This document shows, piece after piece, positions 31,436 through 44,159 of a stretch of DNA of 64,000 bases; the first letter of the stretch is position 1; the number at the start of each line of letters is the position of its first letter. The notes beneath the pieces are model-generated. The model searched no databases and was not told where the DNA came from. It was given only the letters and a program-made list of their open reading frames with translations. Position numbers and translations under genes: made by a program. The stretch is from the NCBI GenBank assembly GCA_038501625.1, contig JAZAYU010000197.1:248001-312000 (forward strand), in the 5' to 3' direction. The DNA comes from Corbicula japonica (lineage: Eukaryota; Mollusca; Bivalvia; Venerida; Cyrenidae).

Positions 31436-33200
31436 ATCGGATAATGGTGATTCGCCTAGAAAAAGTCAATAGATAACGTAAATTCGTGGCTGGATAATGG
31501 TATTATAGTTTCCCTTATTTTAACTTTAATACTATTTATTCTATACTTGTTTGCAAGTTCCATCTCTTTCCGCAAACTGCTATTTTTTGTGAAACAATAC
31601 CACCAGCCCTACTGGCAAGATAAATGACCCATTAATCTTAAAGATCTCCCGAAATAGCCTAATTTCGTTCTGTCCCGAAGGCATCAACTAAGAACTAACC
31701 TAAAGCCGTTAAACACCCGGCTACATCGAATCTGTATTTTGATACATTTGTAAATACATTAGTAAATTAGTATAACTATTTTGTTCTATGATACGTATTC
31801 ACGTAATGGGAGCCAACCGTTATACATTAGAACGCCTTTTAGAGTGTCGTCCTTTGCCAATTGGGTAATTACTGTTTAAAAAACTGTATCAAGTAAGTAG
31901 CATGAATAAGATGTGGTTTATATTAATTGTGTCAATATGCAAAACTTATAGTTGACTGAAAAAGAGCGAGTAAGTATTCTGTATAGATGAGACCCGGATA
32001 TTTGAAGCTACTACACATGAAGGTGCTTGTGTTTTCACGATCTCGCATCGTTGTTTCGTGTTTTCGCCGAAGATGTCGACAGGGCTAAACAACAATGTCC
32101 TCAACGGAACACCGTACAATACCATTTGTCATAGTAACGCTTTAATTTGATTGAATACAATGAAAATATACAGATGTTTTGTAATGATTATAGTGAATAG
32201 CAAAAAAGAACTATATACAAGAGTTATTAAAATAAGTTTATCTGAACATTTAAATTAGGAGTAACACGAAAACTCCACCATTATTCATTTCATAAATATT
32301 TGAATTTCCCATTATCAACCGAGCGAATCCCCGTTATCAAATTGCATTCAGGTGCCTCAGAAAAAAGATTTTTGTTAAGGAATATACTCATAATACTGGC
32401 TAAAACGGAGTGGCATATTAATTTTCGATGTTTGTGCTTTAAAAACAGCAGTGTCGTGTACAAAAACACGTTAAAATATATTTGAATGGGCATAATACGT
32501 ATTTTTTGGAGAAATCTGGGTTTTTGCGTGATCATTTTCCTGTTGTTTTTTTTTTACTTTATCTGACGGCCGATTCTAAATGTATGGGTATGAGAGGAAG
32601 GCTAGGACATCGCTTGATTGTTATCTATCGCAAAAGATAAGTATTAGATCACAATAACAAGAAATTCATACAATAACTAACCTCTCCATGCTTTTTTTCC
32701 GATCTGGCTATCTACCATTATACTCACAATCTATAATTATCCGCGATTCTCATTATCTGGGTACATACCGTGTATCTTTACTCTTTGGGTCAATGCGTTA
32801 GACAATATGATAATTTTATTAAAAAAGACTTAAGTTTGAGTGTTATTCTGAAATGGCTTGGTATCAACTTTTGATTACTTCCTGTTGCCATCATTACAGT
32901 GCATGCTTATAATTGCTATAAAACAGACGATTGCATAGATGTCACATTTCTACCTTGATACAGCAAATTTTGCAACTGACTGTTGACCCCTATCATACTT
33001 AAACTAATATTTCTTGGTTATTTACCAACCAAATTTTAATTACGTTTTCGTCTTACCTCTGCAAACATTTCGTCTTGAGACCAATGCCAGTATTTATACC
33101 AGTTATTTGCTTCATTATAAAATTTTTGCAAAAGAACACTTGTGTGCAGAACTTTTTTTGTTGGGTATCGTTATATAAGTAAGTTAGTAGTATTTCTGTA
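31436..33200. other. Stretch upstream of SAMHD1, no gene recognised
   Basis: This should contain the SAMHD1 promoter and any 5' UTR exon. No clear TATA box or CpG-rich promoter stands out by eye, and no exon-like frame with splice sites was recognised. Confidence 0.5.
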
Positions 33201-33204
33201 TCAA

Positions 33205-33450
33205 TGGAATAGATGAAAAGGGAACGTTAAAAGCCACCGAACACGACAAATATGAAAAAAATGCAGGCTCGTTTTGAGTGAGGCTCTTCACGGGCAGTAA
33301 TGAAAATGCATATTCATGTAACTACCCACGCCGCCTAGCCCCTTGTTGAGCGCAACTTAATATTTACACCGGTAAACAATACAAGTTCGATCAGGCGTAT
33401 TGTCCCCAGATAGAAGAATGGATTTGCCCTAAACGAGAAAACAATGGACG
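33205..33450 (+). repeat. Dispersed repeat family A, second fragment copy
   Basis: ACGACAAATATGAAAAAAAT, GCAGGCTCG, GCCGCCTAGCCC and CCCTAAACGAGAAAACAATG match 6592-6900 in the same order and orientation. Confidence 0.75.
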
Positions 33451-34683
33451 AAACCAAGTAGAAAAGATTATATTTTTTGCAGTGTAATAAAACAATTATA
33501 CGGTTTCTATACATTTGAATAACATTCATATCGTAGGTTTATAAGATCAGTTGTGAATGAATTTACTGCGTTAATAACAACTTTGGCTTCAAATATATTC
33601 ACTGGCATGCTGACTGTGTAAGAATACTTCATTCAATTATATTTTCGCCTTGACAGGCGCCTTAAACACTCCGTGGGAAACACTACGCCTCATACCTTGG
33701 TTTGTTAATAAAAATAAGACTATTTCTTACAAATTAAAGGTATCACTAACAATACAAATAACGAAAACTAGCTAAAATTTCAAAAAACAAAAATTAAGGG
33801 GAAAATACTTATTGCCACCTAGATTTTAGTGAAGAAATGTATTTATACAAGAATGTACTAATGTTCTCAAGCTCAGTTACACTGTAAGTCTAATTCATGT
33901 TCTAATAACCAAGCATATACTAAAACAAAATAAAATCATTTGCATGAGAACTTTTAATTCATAAACAATATACCAAAACAACACATACATGAAATAAGTA
34001 TATGCTGGTCTAGAATCATTAGACTAAGTGCCAATGCGTCACTTTTTAAATGTTTGCCAGTTTTCGCCATTTGCAATGTTAGTTCCCCTTAACCTGCAGT
34101 TTTAGATTTGTTTTCGCCATACATTCCAAATAAAAAAATGCATATAAAAACGGAAAGAAGACTATGGAGATTTGTACAGAGAAACGTACCTACGGGAACA
34201 TGCATCACTTACGTTCGGCCTAGAAATAGGTGCTAACTGCTGACAAACTTTCCAAAAAATAATCAATCGACTTGCCAAATAATGCCCTGCACGCTACTAC
34301 TTACGCTAGCCGGGACAACCGCGCCCTACGAGGTTTTTGTAATCTTGATAAATGTGCCATTTTTTATGACACTGGTTCTGATTGACAATAACAACTATAC
34401 GGGGAGACTTTTTACGACCGCCACAGATTACACAGATTTTAATGCTAGGATTTTGAATTGTGTTGAGTGAATAAACTTAACGAAGGCTTCACTCAAATTG
34501 TCCGCTATTTTGGCACTTACTTTTCCTATTTCGACTATTAAATAAATCCGTCGCGTATTGATTTTGCATTGAATCGTTTTTATTTTGTTTAACAAATATT
34601 TAACAATTTTTCCAAAGAAAAAGGTTTATCTTAACGTACAAATGCGATCGATATTTAAAGTAAAAATCTCAACAAATCAAGTA

Positions 34684-35092
34684 CAGTACTGTGAACGTTT
34701 AATGTTACAAAATTTGCGTCTATCGTGCGTCCGTCTATCGTGTATCGTGCGTCCGTCTAACGTGTATCGTGCGTCCGTCTAACATGCATCGTGCGTCCGT
34801 ATATCGTGTATCGTGCATCAAACGTTTTAATTTTATCATGCAATGTGAATAAGTTACTTGCTTATGCAAATTTATGTGATTTAATTTCAACCATTCATCT
34901 TTTTTGATAGCATTTTCAAATTTTTAGAAATCTCGTCCACAAATTGTATGAAACGGCAATATCGTGTATCGTTCGTTTACCGTTTATAATGCGTCCGTCT
35001 CTCGCGTATCGTGCGTCCGTCTATCGTGTATCGTGCGTCCGTATATCGCGTATCGTGCGTTTCGTTTGTAACCTTAAACGTTCACAGTACTG
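34684..35092. mobile_element. TA-flanked MITE with CAGTACTG termini, 409 bp
   Basis: CAGTACTGTGAACGTTTAA at the left and TTAAACGTTCACAGTACTG at the right, with TA on both sides. The interior has two blocks (34722-34825, 34963-35064) of TATCGTGCGTCCGTC-type words. The 84-aa frame in it is repeat translation. Confidence 0.9.
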
Positions 35093-35879
35093 TATGACCG
35101 TGCGACTTTTATCTCCTCTTCAACCGCTTCAAAGGTTGTCTTTATCAAATCAGATTGCAAGATTGAATTTGTGCGCTGCAAACTCCATGTCATTCTAATA
35201 TGTTGTATGTTTGTATTAACGTTTTTCTCATGCTAGATAATTAATGAAGTTACAATTGCCTATTTGTGTAAATTGTTAAGATTGTTAAAATTCATATGAA
35301 CTAGCCTATAATTCCCCTATAATTTGTTTTACACAATTTAATTTGAATAAAAGCGAATGATGTAGAAACAAGATCCAGATAACAGATGACGGTTATCGTC
35401 TTGACGAAAGCAATATTATTTAATTCAAACTAAAACGAGATATAATGCAAAATAAAGTTAACATTATTAGTAATAAGGTTTTATAAATATAGAAGAAGAT
35501 GAAGGTAACAATTTCTACCTGCGTCATATTATTCCTCACCGTTCAGTCAAAATCCTTTCATTCACTCATGCCAATTATAAATTATTACAAAATAACTACA
35601 GGATATTCACATCTTATAATAACGAGAATTACATGCCAAGATTTACAGAAAAAATCATAAAATTGTTACATACAGAATATATATGCTCCCTTTCTCTTAT
35701 TCTTAATAATGCTTCGTTATCTCAACAACTTTCGATTTGGTTTATTTCTAATTCGTATTCGATACTTGTAGCTGCCCCTGACTTTATTACTTTAAACCAT
35801 TAGTCACGCGTTTGACAATATCAATTGTGTATATTTCAATATTTCTACTCTGGCTTAAATCCCCCAGTCGCAGAATGTT

Positions 35880-36030
35880 ACGCGGCTTACGGTTTCAAGG
35901 CGGTAATCTCTTAAATTATCATTTTCGTTAATCGTTTGATGTGTACGAGCGTATGTTTTTTGGAAATTGATCATTTTCAAAAACCATGCTGTCTCTTCCC
36001 ATCTCCTTTTCAGCAGTATGTGTATTTTGC
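35880..36030 (-). repeat. Dispersed repeat family A, short fragment
   Basis: TTCAAGGCGGTAATCTC and CATTTTCGTTAATCGTTTG correspond in reverse to the family phrases AACCGCCTTGGAAC and AATTAACAAAAA. Confidence 0.5.
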
Positions 36031-36049
36031 GGAAAAGAGGTGGGTTTGT

Positions 36050-36095
36050 GTGTGTGTGTGGGGGGGGGGGGGGCGGGGGGAGGGGGGGGGGGGGC
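36050..36095. repeat. (TG)n and poly-G tract
   Basis: TG repeats lead into about 36 bases that are almost all G. Assembly across it may be unreliable. Confidence 0.9.
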
Positions 36096-36179
36096 GTTGT
36101 TTAAGAAATGCATCTTTTGCTTAATTGATATGTACATCTGTACATAAAGTTTTACGCAAAACGCATAATACCCTCATTT

Positions 36180-36430
36180 TGGGCGCGTCACAGGAAAAGG
36201 TACCTTCGGACAGCTGACGTCAATCGTTGAAATGACGTCATGAATTTGAGCAGACGACATTATTTATTATGCATTTCGTGGTAAAAATACCACTTTATTG
36301 TCAAAATATGTAACAAAATCACATTTTAGTTATAAGAAATTGATTTATAGTTGTAAATTCTTTTTAAATTTAGTAAAAACTAAAATATCTCTAAAAATGA
36401 CCGACGGTACATTTTCCCGTGACGTGCCCC
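36180..36430. mobile_element. MITE with ~30-bp TIRs, copy 2
   Basis: TGGGCGCGTCACAGGAAAAG and TTTTCCCGTGACGTGCCCC are its ends, and the interior matches the element at 4697-4947 in opposite orientation. The flanks are ATTT on both sides (36176-36179, 36431-36434). Confidence 0.82.
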
Positions 36431-36856
36431 ATTTAAAGCTTTAAAATCGATATCGGTATACTGTACTTTATATTCAGAAAAGTAGTAAAAATCAACACTT
36501 ACTGTTTTGAAAAAATCCACCAAATGCATAACAAACTAAACATCTATTTGATTGCACAATGCTATATATATATAATATTATATTGTTACCTTTTGAAATA
36601 GAACAACGTTTATCTGCCGTTGTGTTCCTCCTCATTATGGTAATGATTCGTTAGCAATGGTTTGTGTATATCGGTTTTATAAATTTTTATTGATCCAAAG
36701 TCCAATCCATGTTACATCGCTAATCTATTGATTACCGCATTGAAGCAGTCCACCATATGTCGGACAGTCCGTTTGTTTGTTTTATAAAATATCGCCTAAT
36801 TATGTTATTTTCTTTTGAGTTTATACCCCATGTCAGTTCAAAAGAAAACATATTAA

Positions 36857-37580
36857 GGTGATATCATTTGTCACAATATTCTGTTAAAGTGGGGGGGGGG
36901 GGGGAGTGTGGTGACCTATTTTCATAAAATTCATGTAATTTAATAATTATAAATCTTCTAATTACTTCAGATATCAATTATAGGGCATATACATGTTACA
37001 GGTCAATCGGGAATTATAAAAAAATTAGAAATGGGAAACAATTTTTCTCACTGAGTGTAGCCTTATTGCCGGGAGTCCAAACTTCCAAATTATCCACCAT
37101 AGTATTAAACTACAGTCACAGGAAGGTTGTCTATATCAAGGTTAACAATGTCTTAGAATTTAGTTCGATAAACTTTACTAGAACAATAGTTATAAACAAT
37201 GGAAACATGGATGTCAAATTTTCCTTTTGTAGTCACTGGGAGAAACATGTTTTGCTATTGTTCTAGTACAGTTTATTGAACTAAATTCTAAGACATTGTT
37301 AACCTTGATATAGACAACCTTCCTGTGACTGTAGTTTAATACTATAGTGGATAATTTGGAAGTTTGGACTCCCGGCAATAAGGCTACACGCAATGAAAAA
37401 AATTGTTTCATATTTCTATTTTTTTTTATAATTCCTGATTGACCTGTAACATGTATATGCCCTATAATTGATATCTGAAGTAATAAGAAGATTTATAATT
37501 ATCAAATAGCATAAATTTTATGATAATAGGTCACCACACTCCCCCCACTTTAACAGAATATTGTGACAAATGATATCACC
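36857..37580. mobile_element. 724-bp near-perfect palindrome with TTAA flanks
   Basis: The arms are 36857-37199 and 37255-37580, with a ~55-bp loop. Ends are GGTGATATCATTTGTCACAA and its reverse complement, with TTAA at 36853-36856 and 37581-37584. TTAA suggests a piggyBac-type integrase. Both arms contain the same 60-residue frame on opposite strands, which is a consequence of the palindrome. A C/G-run differs in length between arms. Confidence 0.9.
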
Positions 37581-38191
37581 TTAAATGTACGATATTTCTC
37601 GTTGTATCTTTGTTTTTAAGTTAATAAAATTTTAGGGGATTTTTATACTGTGTGTAAAAGTTTGTATTAGTTGGATTGTTGGGGATCAAACGTGCAGTCT
37701 CAGGTTACAGAGGCGTTCGTGTTGACCATTAACATAAAGTTATTTACTCTGCCCACCAAGCTTATGAAATTAACTTAAAACGAGACAAATAACTAAAACA
37801 AAGTATTAGTTTTAGAATTATCGATACATTTAATCGACAAGAAAGATTGTTAGTTTTTTTCATTAAAATGAATATTAATGTTAATTGAAACGGAAAGAGA
37901 AATTAATTTGTATTGGTATTCATAATTATGTAGTAAAATTTCTTAATTCGGTTCGCGTTTCTAATCCAAAATATTTCATGGGTTGCTTGTGTATAATTAA
38001 CGAATTAAATTAATGCAAACTCAAAATAGTTAATTTAGATATTTGAGGCCACTCTCCTACCGAGTACGTATATGACATTTTTGCCTCGATGTTTTAAATT
38101 TAAAATCCTTATGCCACGAATACTTAATTCAAATGTTACAGTGTGTCCTACTTTGAAAGCCAATGAGATTGCTGCATTTTGTTTTATATTT

Positions 38192-38841
38192 CAGGCCTGC
38201 CAAAACTTCTTCATTAAAAATCCGGAGATTTTGTCTGAATATGTCAATGATGATGACGACGATGATGATGACGATGTTGTTGTTGTTGTTTTAATGTTTT
38301 GTTTCTGCTGTTCACTATGACTGTGACTGAACAAAAATGATGATTATGATGATGATGATGATTTTCTGATAGTTTTCTTTGTAATTATATTCTTCTAAAA
38401 TTTTATAAATGATTTTTGCCGATTTTGTTAGAAATGGTTGAAGAACATGTTTTAAAATGACTTTTGTCTATTTTTATCATTCATTTTTTAAACTGTTAAG
38501 ACCTGTTTTTGAAATATTAGAATGAACATGCAGTGAAAAAGATAAAGGCAGGTGAAACATCAAGGCCCTTGTTTAGTTTATTGTATAGTTGTGCCAGAGG
38601 CATTGAAACTGCATGTAACTGACCACGACCTCGTTATCTCGTTATCTAGTAATAAACAGGAAATGTGCAACTGCAGTAGAATAACTTACGTTTATTGTAC
38701 AACTTTTAAATTAGGTTTAATTAATCTATATTTTTTGCAATTTCATAGGAATCCGGAGATTTTGACTATAAATCCGGAGATCCGGAGAAGTAACTTAAAA
38801 TCATGAGATTCCAGACAAAATCCGGAGATTTGGCAGGCCTG
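38192..38841. mobile_element. Non-autonomous element with CAGGCCTGCCAAA ends (hAT-like)
   Basis: CAGGCCTGCCAAA at the left and TTTGGCAGGCCTG at the right, each followed inward by ATCCGGAGATTTTGTCTG in matching orientation. The CAGG ends resemble hAT, but an 8-bp target duplication is not clear. A GAT/GAC triplet run lies at about 38250-38365. Confidence 0.72.
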
Positions 38842-39370
38842 AAATTTGAAAAATATTTCCCATATTCTGCTATTCGTCCCCGATATGAACTCCGATACAG
38901 AGAAAATACAGTGATATTTGGCCTACGTGACTTTTCTAGAAAGTAGGCGGAGCCTGTTTTGTTTACTGTAAAATGTTGATGCTTTCCATAATACGGGCAT
39001 TCTCAAGTGGCCGACCCCTAGATTTGCAACCAAAATTAATCAACAACGTATCTTGTGTGTTTATTCAAACGATATTTTAACAAAACAAAAAAACTGTTAA
39101 TTAAACATCGATGATTGCTCAAGACAAACATGTTTTTGTTCACATCAAAAAATTATAAATTTCCAAAACCTGGCGCTTATTTTCACCAACACGAGACTGC
39201 GACAATTTAATTCTTAGGTCAGCATGTACCGGGCCAGACATCACGTGACATCAAAGAACGGTACCGCGCCACTAGATTATTTCCCTGGCTTGTAAATCAA
39301 TTTTTGGGTGGAGTCGGCGTTTGTCAGTCAACGTTTTGCCGGGTGTGCGGACGTGACAAACTGTAAGCAA

Positions 39371-39468
39371 GTTATCGTTCATATTTTAAAAAATACGGAA
39401 CATATTGCTGCGCTCGCCTTCGGCTCGCTTGCAATATATTTCGTATTTTTAAAAATATGAACGATAAC
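39371..39468. repeat. Hairpin with CTTCGG tip
   Basis: GTTATCGTTCATATTTTAAA pairs with its reverse complement at 39451-39468. The centre is CGCTCGCCTTCGGCTCGC. Arms are about 48 bp with few mismatches. Confidence 0.85.
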
Positions 39469-39784
39469 TAATACATATTGCCTCTGAAATATGCATTCAT
39501 ACATGAATTGCATATGTTAAGCCTTTTTCAATTACTGACAGTGTTTATTACTTTTATAAGGCAGCGGTGAGTCACTGTTTCTCTCAATTGCTGTTATCAG
39601 TTACTTCTTTGATTAGGCACTTGAGCACGATACACATCTTTGTGTCAATACTGAGTTGCGTTCGATCAGGCGGCGTGGACAGTACTAACCATTTGTATAA
39701 TTCCCATGAGCAAGCTAAATCAAACCGAGCAATAGTTTGATATATGTTGTGTTCGATGGCTTTCGAAGTTCCATTTACATCAGT

Positions 39785-39925
39785 GCCCATGGTTATAAAA
39801 CAGAGCATGGAAACCAGTCTCAAATCTCAAGCATCTGATTGGCTGAAATGGCGACCAGTCGCCATTTCAGCCAATCAGATGCTTGAGATTTGAGACTGGT
39901 TTCCAATCTCGGCTTTATAACTTTC
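39785..39925. mobile_element. Foldback element B, copy 2
   Basis: Same palindrome as 19361-19499: GGAAACCAGTCTCAAATCTC ... GGCGACCAGTCGCC ... reverse, with CAGTGCCCATGGTTATAAA and GGCTTTATAAC outside. Confidence 0.9.
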
Positions 39926-40644
39926 AGTCCGGTTATAATATTCCAAGCTTCTTGACATCATTATATCTAGCTTTTTACTCGTAAATGTAAATTTAGTGTT
40001 TAACATTTGTATGTCTATACATATTAAATTTTCTTGATTTTAACCATTTTGTGAAATGTGAAAAAATAATGTTATATTTCTTTTGTTAATTAGGTTTGAA
40101 GTAACACAATGAAGTTGTTTGTAAACATTATTGGTTCGTAGCACTATTTTCTACTTTTTATTACTGTTATATTATCTTTTTATTATTGTTATATTATCTT
40201 TGTTTTTGATTCCATCTTTTCATTGGAATAGATTGGCAAGAATCACTTGCCAATATCATGTTTTAGTAATGATTGTCTATTTCATCCTGCTGCATTCGTC
40301 TAGACCCGTTGTATAGTAGATAATCACATTCGCTCAACACGCAGTTAAATCTACAAAGACCCTGGTACCGGCGCTTCCATGTACAGAAGACACACATACA
40401 TACGGACTCGGTAAGCGGTTTTAAAAGAGCGGTTTTGTTAGTTGCGCAATTGAGACATATAATAGTAATCTAGATTTTCTTGGAGCATTTTGGCCTCCTT
40501 AATATACTTAAACCAAAAACCTGACCACTTCTCCGCATGCCTTTTCTCTAGCTGTTCTTGTTGAGCGCCAAAAACGTACACACCTTTGCCATGTGAGTGC
40601 CGTATTTGAAACGACTTGCCATCTTTAAAAACTAGTCATGATTA

Positions 40645-41123
40645 CTGTATAGTGTTAAATATTGGCAGTGCCAAATTTTGGCCTATTTTGAAGTTTTTTA
40701 TATTGGCGGGGTCATAAATTGGCGCAAACAAACCAGACCGCCAAAATAAAACACTTGATGAAAAATCGCAGGTCTAAAATTGGCGTTGATACAGATCGTC
40801 AAAATAAAACATTTACATTCAATATTTAACACCACATTATTTTAATACCAGTGTGAAAACATTATCACAGCTACCTTATAATAGACTGCTTTGTTTGATT
40901 CACAACATATTCTTATTATAATATTTTTGTATCAAATTGAGATAACTGCGACATAATATGTGCTAGTGTATCATAGTTGTCTACCTTCCAGATATTAAAA
41001 CGGCGGTGTAATTAGTTGACGGCTATTGATATTGGCGGTGTTTTATATTGGCGCAACTGAACCTGACTGCCAATACAGCCACAATTACCCCCCCCCCCCC
41101 CGCCAAAATAAGTACTTATACAG
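40645..41123. mobile_element. TA-flanked MITE, 479 bp, nested
   Basis: CTGTATAGTGTTAAATATTGG at the left and CCAAAATAAGTACTTATACAG at the right, TA on both sides. The internal words TTGGCG and GCCAAAATAAAAC are repeated many times. A C-run lies at 41089-41101. Confidence 0.82.
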
Positions 41124-41414
41124 TAAATAACAGAAATTTAGATTTGGGGGTTGAACAAGTTATTGTAGGAAGACATGAATATACCATTTACCAAGTAAAT
41201 TACGTGTATTTATTATATTTGTCATTTTCAGTCAAACGTGCGCGTTAAACTCGCCGTATTTTGTTAACTTCAAGATGTAATGTTGTGACCCTCGCCGATT
41301 ATAGTAAATCAATTATTCATCTGGGCGCAGACATCTTTTTTAAATAAAGGGTTTGAATTACCGGAAATTCATAAGAAATACTTGCTGAGTGACACCTGTT
41401 CTTGGAAGCGCCGG

Positions 41415-42232
41415 TGTAGCGTTGTAAACCCCCATAGAATAATGACTCCCCGGTCATTATTTTATATAGAATAGTGACACACCGGTCATAATATTATGAC
41501 CTGGTGTCATAAAATTATGACTCCCCGCACGTAGAAAAATGATCATAACATAGAATTGTGACCCAATAACGACCCACTAAGACGATCACTAACCCTAACC
41601 CATCTAAGGTACATGAAAACTTACAACATAATTATCGCTAACACCTATAAAAACAAGTATATAAAATGATTTCTTTAGTGACCAACGTTATTACTCCGTT
41701 AGTAATCAATTAGGAAATCAGGCTATAAGCTATAATCGTAATAGTGAAGACATCAAATGCTAAATTATTCGTATTTTATTAAAATATTAAAGTTATAAAG
41801 CGTTTATATCTTTGGAAACGACGTATTACTATAAACAAAGTGTTTGTATTCGGATATCCGAATATCCGTTCGGATCGTACAATGGATATCCGGATCCCAA
41901 TTTCAATATCCGTTGACATCCCTACATAAACTGTGTTATTTTTTTCCTTAGATAGATTACCACGAAACTGTTCTTCCTTGCAACTGATGTAATGTACATC
42001 GTAACACAAAAATAACGACTCTCAGTATCATGTACTGTTGCTTCAAAATATTTATCCAGTTATGAAATAAATATCATAACGGTAATACTATGACCGGGTT
42101 GATAAAATTATGACCGGGGTTTCATAATATTATAACCAAGGAGGGTCAGTATTATATTGAACGGGGTCATTACTATATATAAAATAATGGCCGGATGTCA
42201 TTATTATATGTGGGTCAGTTTTCAACGTTACA
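41415..42232. mobile_element. Nested element with TGTARCGTTG ends and CYGG flanks, 818 bp
   Basis: TGTAGCGTTGTAAACCCCC faces CAGTTTTCAACGTTACA in reverse. The flanks CCGG (41411-41414) and CTGG (42233-42236) fit a 4-bp duplication, and the uninterrupted sequence exists in reverse at 40361-40380. The interior repeats CCGGTCATAATATTATGACC-like palindromic words. Confidence 0.78.
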
Positions 42233-43194
42233 CTGGTACCAGGTATGGTACAAAATATATATTAGCTCTTGCAATAAACCTGTATTTCTTTTTATTTCGA
42301 AATCTTTTCTGAACAAAATGAAAGTACAAAGTTACCAAACAGTATCTGTTTCACTATGCTACGTAATTACCAGAAAATAAATACATTAACGTCTTTTATC
42401 TTCGTCTTTCATTTAGAAATTATTTTAAAATCTATCTTATTTCATGCTAATGTTGCTATAAGTTTTCATTTGATTAAGATTAACAACTTTTAAATTTTAT
42501 TTGTTTTACTGCTCGGTGTACAATGTGAAAGATGCAGAAAGTGATACAATATTTATAAAGATATTGCTTTCTATACGTATCGAATAACTTCTACTTGTGG
42601 CAATTGATACTTTAATTAATTCAATACTGAACCATTATTATATAATAAAACGTATTCAATTTATACTTAATATACCATGATATTACGTTTTTATAAACTA
42701 GTTATTTTTTCTTTAAACGTTGTATGCTTGTAATAAAAATTAATTACCTGCAACATTGTTAAGATATTTATAAGTCTTTATTAACAAATATAAATCACTT
42801 CTATGGTTATCAAAACAACAAAGACAAGTGCCATCTGATCTGGATCTACACTGTTCACGTTTATATTAATTAGGTTATTTCTGACCAAGAAGCGATCAGT
42901 GTTTACAGGTATATTTGTCTTTTTGTAGTCTGTTTAAACTATAAAAATATTCAAACTCCATTGTCGACTTAAAATTAAGACATTTAAAGGGGATTTGAAA
43001 CAATGATTAAAGTGTTGCCTAATGGCCGGTTAAGATGTCTGATACGGGCTTAGTTGTTCATGGTTGGATAAAACTTTTGTTACAAAAATAGTTAATCTGA
43101 ATGTTTTATTTAAATACATTAGTTTGTATTGATCAGTTGTGCCTCTTAGTCCAAAATGCATGCAGTTATTTAGCATAAGCACACAACAGTGGGA

Positions 43195-43362
43195 TCAAGG
43201 GTCCCATCTTTCATCAAGAGTTCTTAGGTCTATATCACACTTTGCCTCAAATTCATCAAATGATATCTCTTGCACATTCTGTGTGTTATTACTTCCAACA
43301 TTTTTAGACACCAGATCCTCCCAAATAATGCCGAAATTGATGGGATCAATGTTGTCAGACAT
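43195..43362 (-). CDS. Small acidic ORF, 55 aa, unrecognised
   Basis: MSDNIDPINFGIIWEDLVSK ... ISFDEFEAKCDIDLRTLDE, ending RWDP-TGA. The composition looks protein-like and is unlike the surrounding repeats. No splice context or homologue is recognised. It could be an N-terminal exon, a transposon gene remnant, or chance. Confidence 0.3.
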   Translation of the reverse strand: MSDNIDPINFGIIWEDLVSKNVGSNNTQNVQEISFDEFEAKCDIDLRTLDERWDP

Positions 43363-43751
43363 TTTTTGAAGACTTGGAACTTCTTTGCAGAAGGACAATC
43401 ATTTTTTTATTTACTGTGACCCGTGAAAAAAATAATTTGAATTTGAAAATATGTTGCCTGGGATAATAGTAAAAAGATAAGCAAAACTGATTATTTTATT
43501 TTAACGTATGTATTTTGCTTTGTTGATTTATATCTATTTTACAGGTCAAGTTTTAGCAAGTATTTTGTGTATCGGAAAACTAGGTCAAAAGCAGTTCCGA
43601 AACCGGCCAAGTAAAGCTTGGGTGACATATAAATATTAAGTTTACATGTCAGGCTGATTTTCGCAAAATAAACGGGAAGTGGTAGGATAAAAAGGGCAAC
43701 ATCACGTGCTCGATCAGCAAGACGTTCACAATATAATAATGCTGGGTTGAA

Positions 43752-43890
43752 GGTTATAAAGCTGAGCATGGAAACCAGTCTCAAATCTCAAGCATCTGAT
43801 TGGCTGAAATTGCGACTGGTCGCCATTTCAGCCAATCAGATGCTTGAGATTTGAGACTGGTTTCCAATCTCATCTTTATAACCTTGGGCA
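43752..43890. mobile_element. Foldback element B, copy 3
   Basis: Same palindrome as 19361-19499 and 39785-39925, with AAGGTTATAAAGCTGAGC at the left and CTTTATAACCTTGGGCACTG at the right. Confidence 0.9.
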
Positions 43891-44159
43891 CTGGTCACTG
43901 AACCGCTGCATTACGGACTCCGTGGGTGTTAACCAGGGATCGGTTGAATATGTCTGTTTTCTTTTTTTTGTATTGATGTCGGTAATGACAAATGCGGCTG
44001 AAATATAGGTCTAATCAATCTGAGATCACAGAAAATGATAACAAGACGAATATTAAAGGATTAAGGTATTAGTTGGCGGTACAAGTGACTCTTTAGGTTA
44101 CTGTTACACTGGTCAGGAGCGAACGCAATTTGTTAGGTCCTGAAGAGAGTGTTATTAAC

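Larger units (their letters stand above)
40360..42246. mobile_element. Outer element with CCTGGTACCGGCGCTTCCA ends, carrying two nested insertions
   Basis: The left end at 40361-40379 is the reverse complement of TTGGAAGCGCCGG (41402-41414) plus TACCAGG (42237-42243), which are separated by another element. Pairing continues weakly inward to about 35 bp. The remaining interior has no gene. Confidence 0.7.

Noticed and set aside
37066..37411. Matching 65-66-aa frames on both strands
   Set aside because: Both come from the two arms of the 724-bp palindrome.
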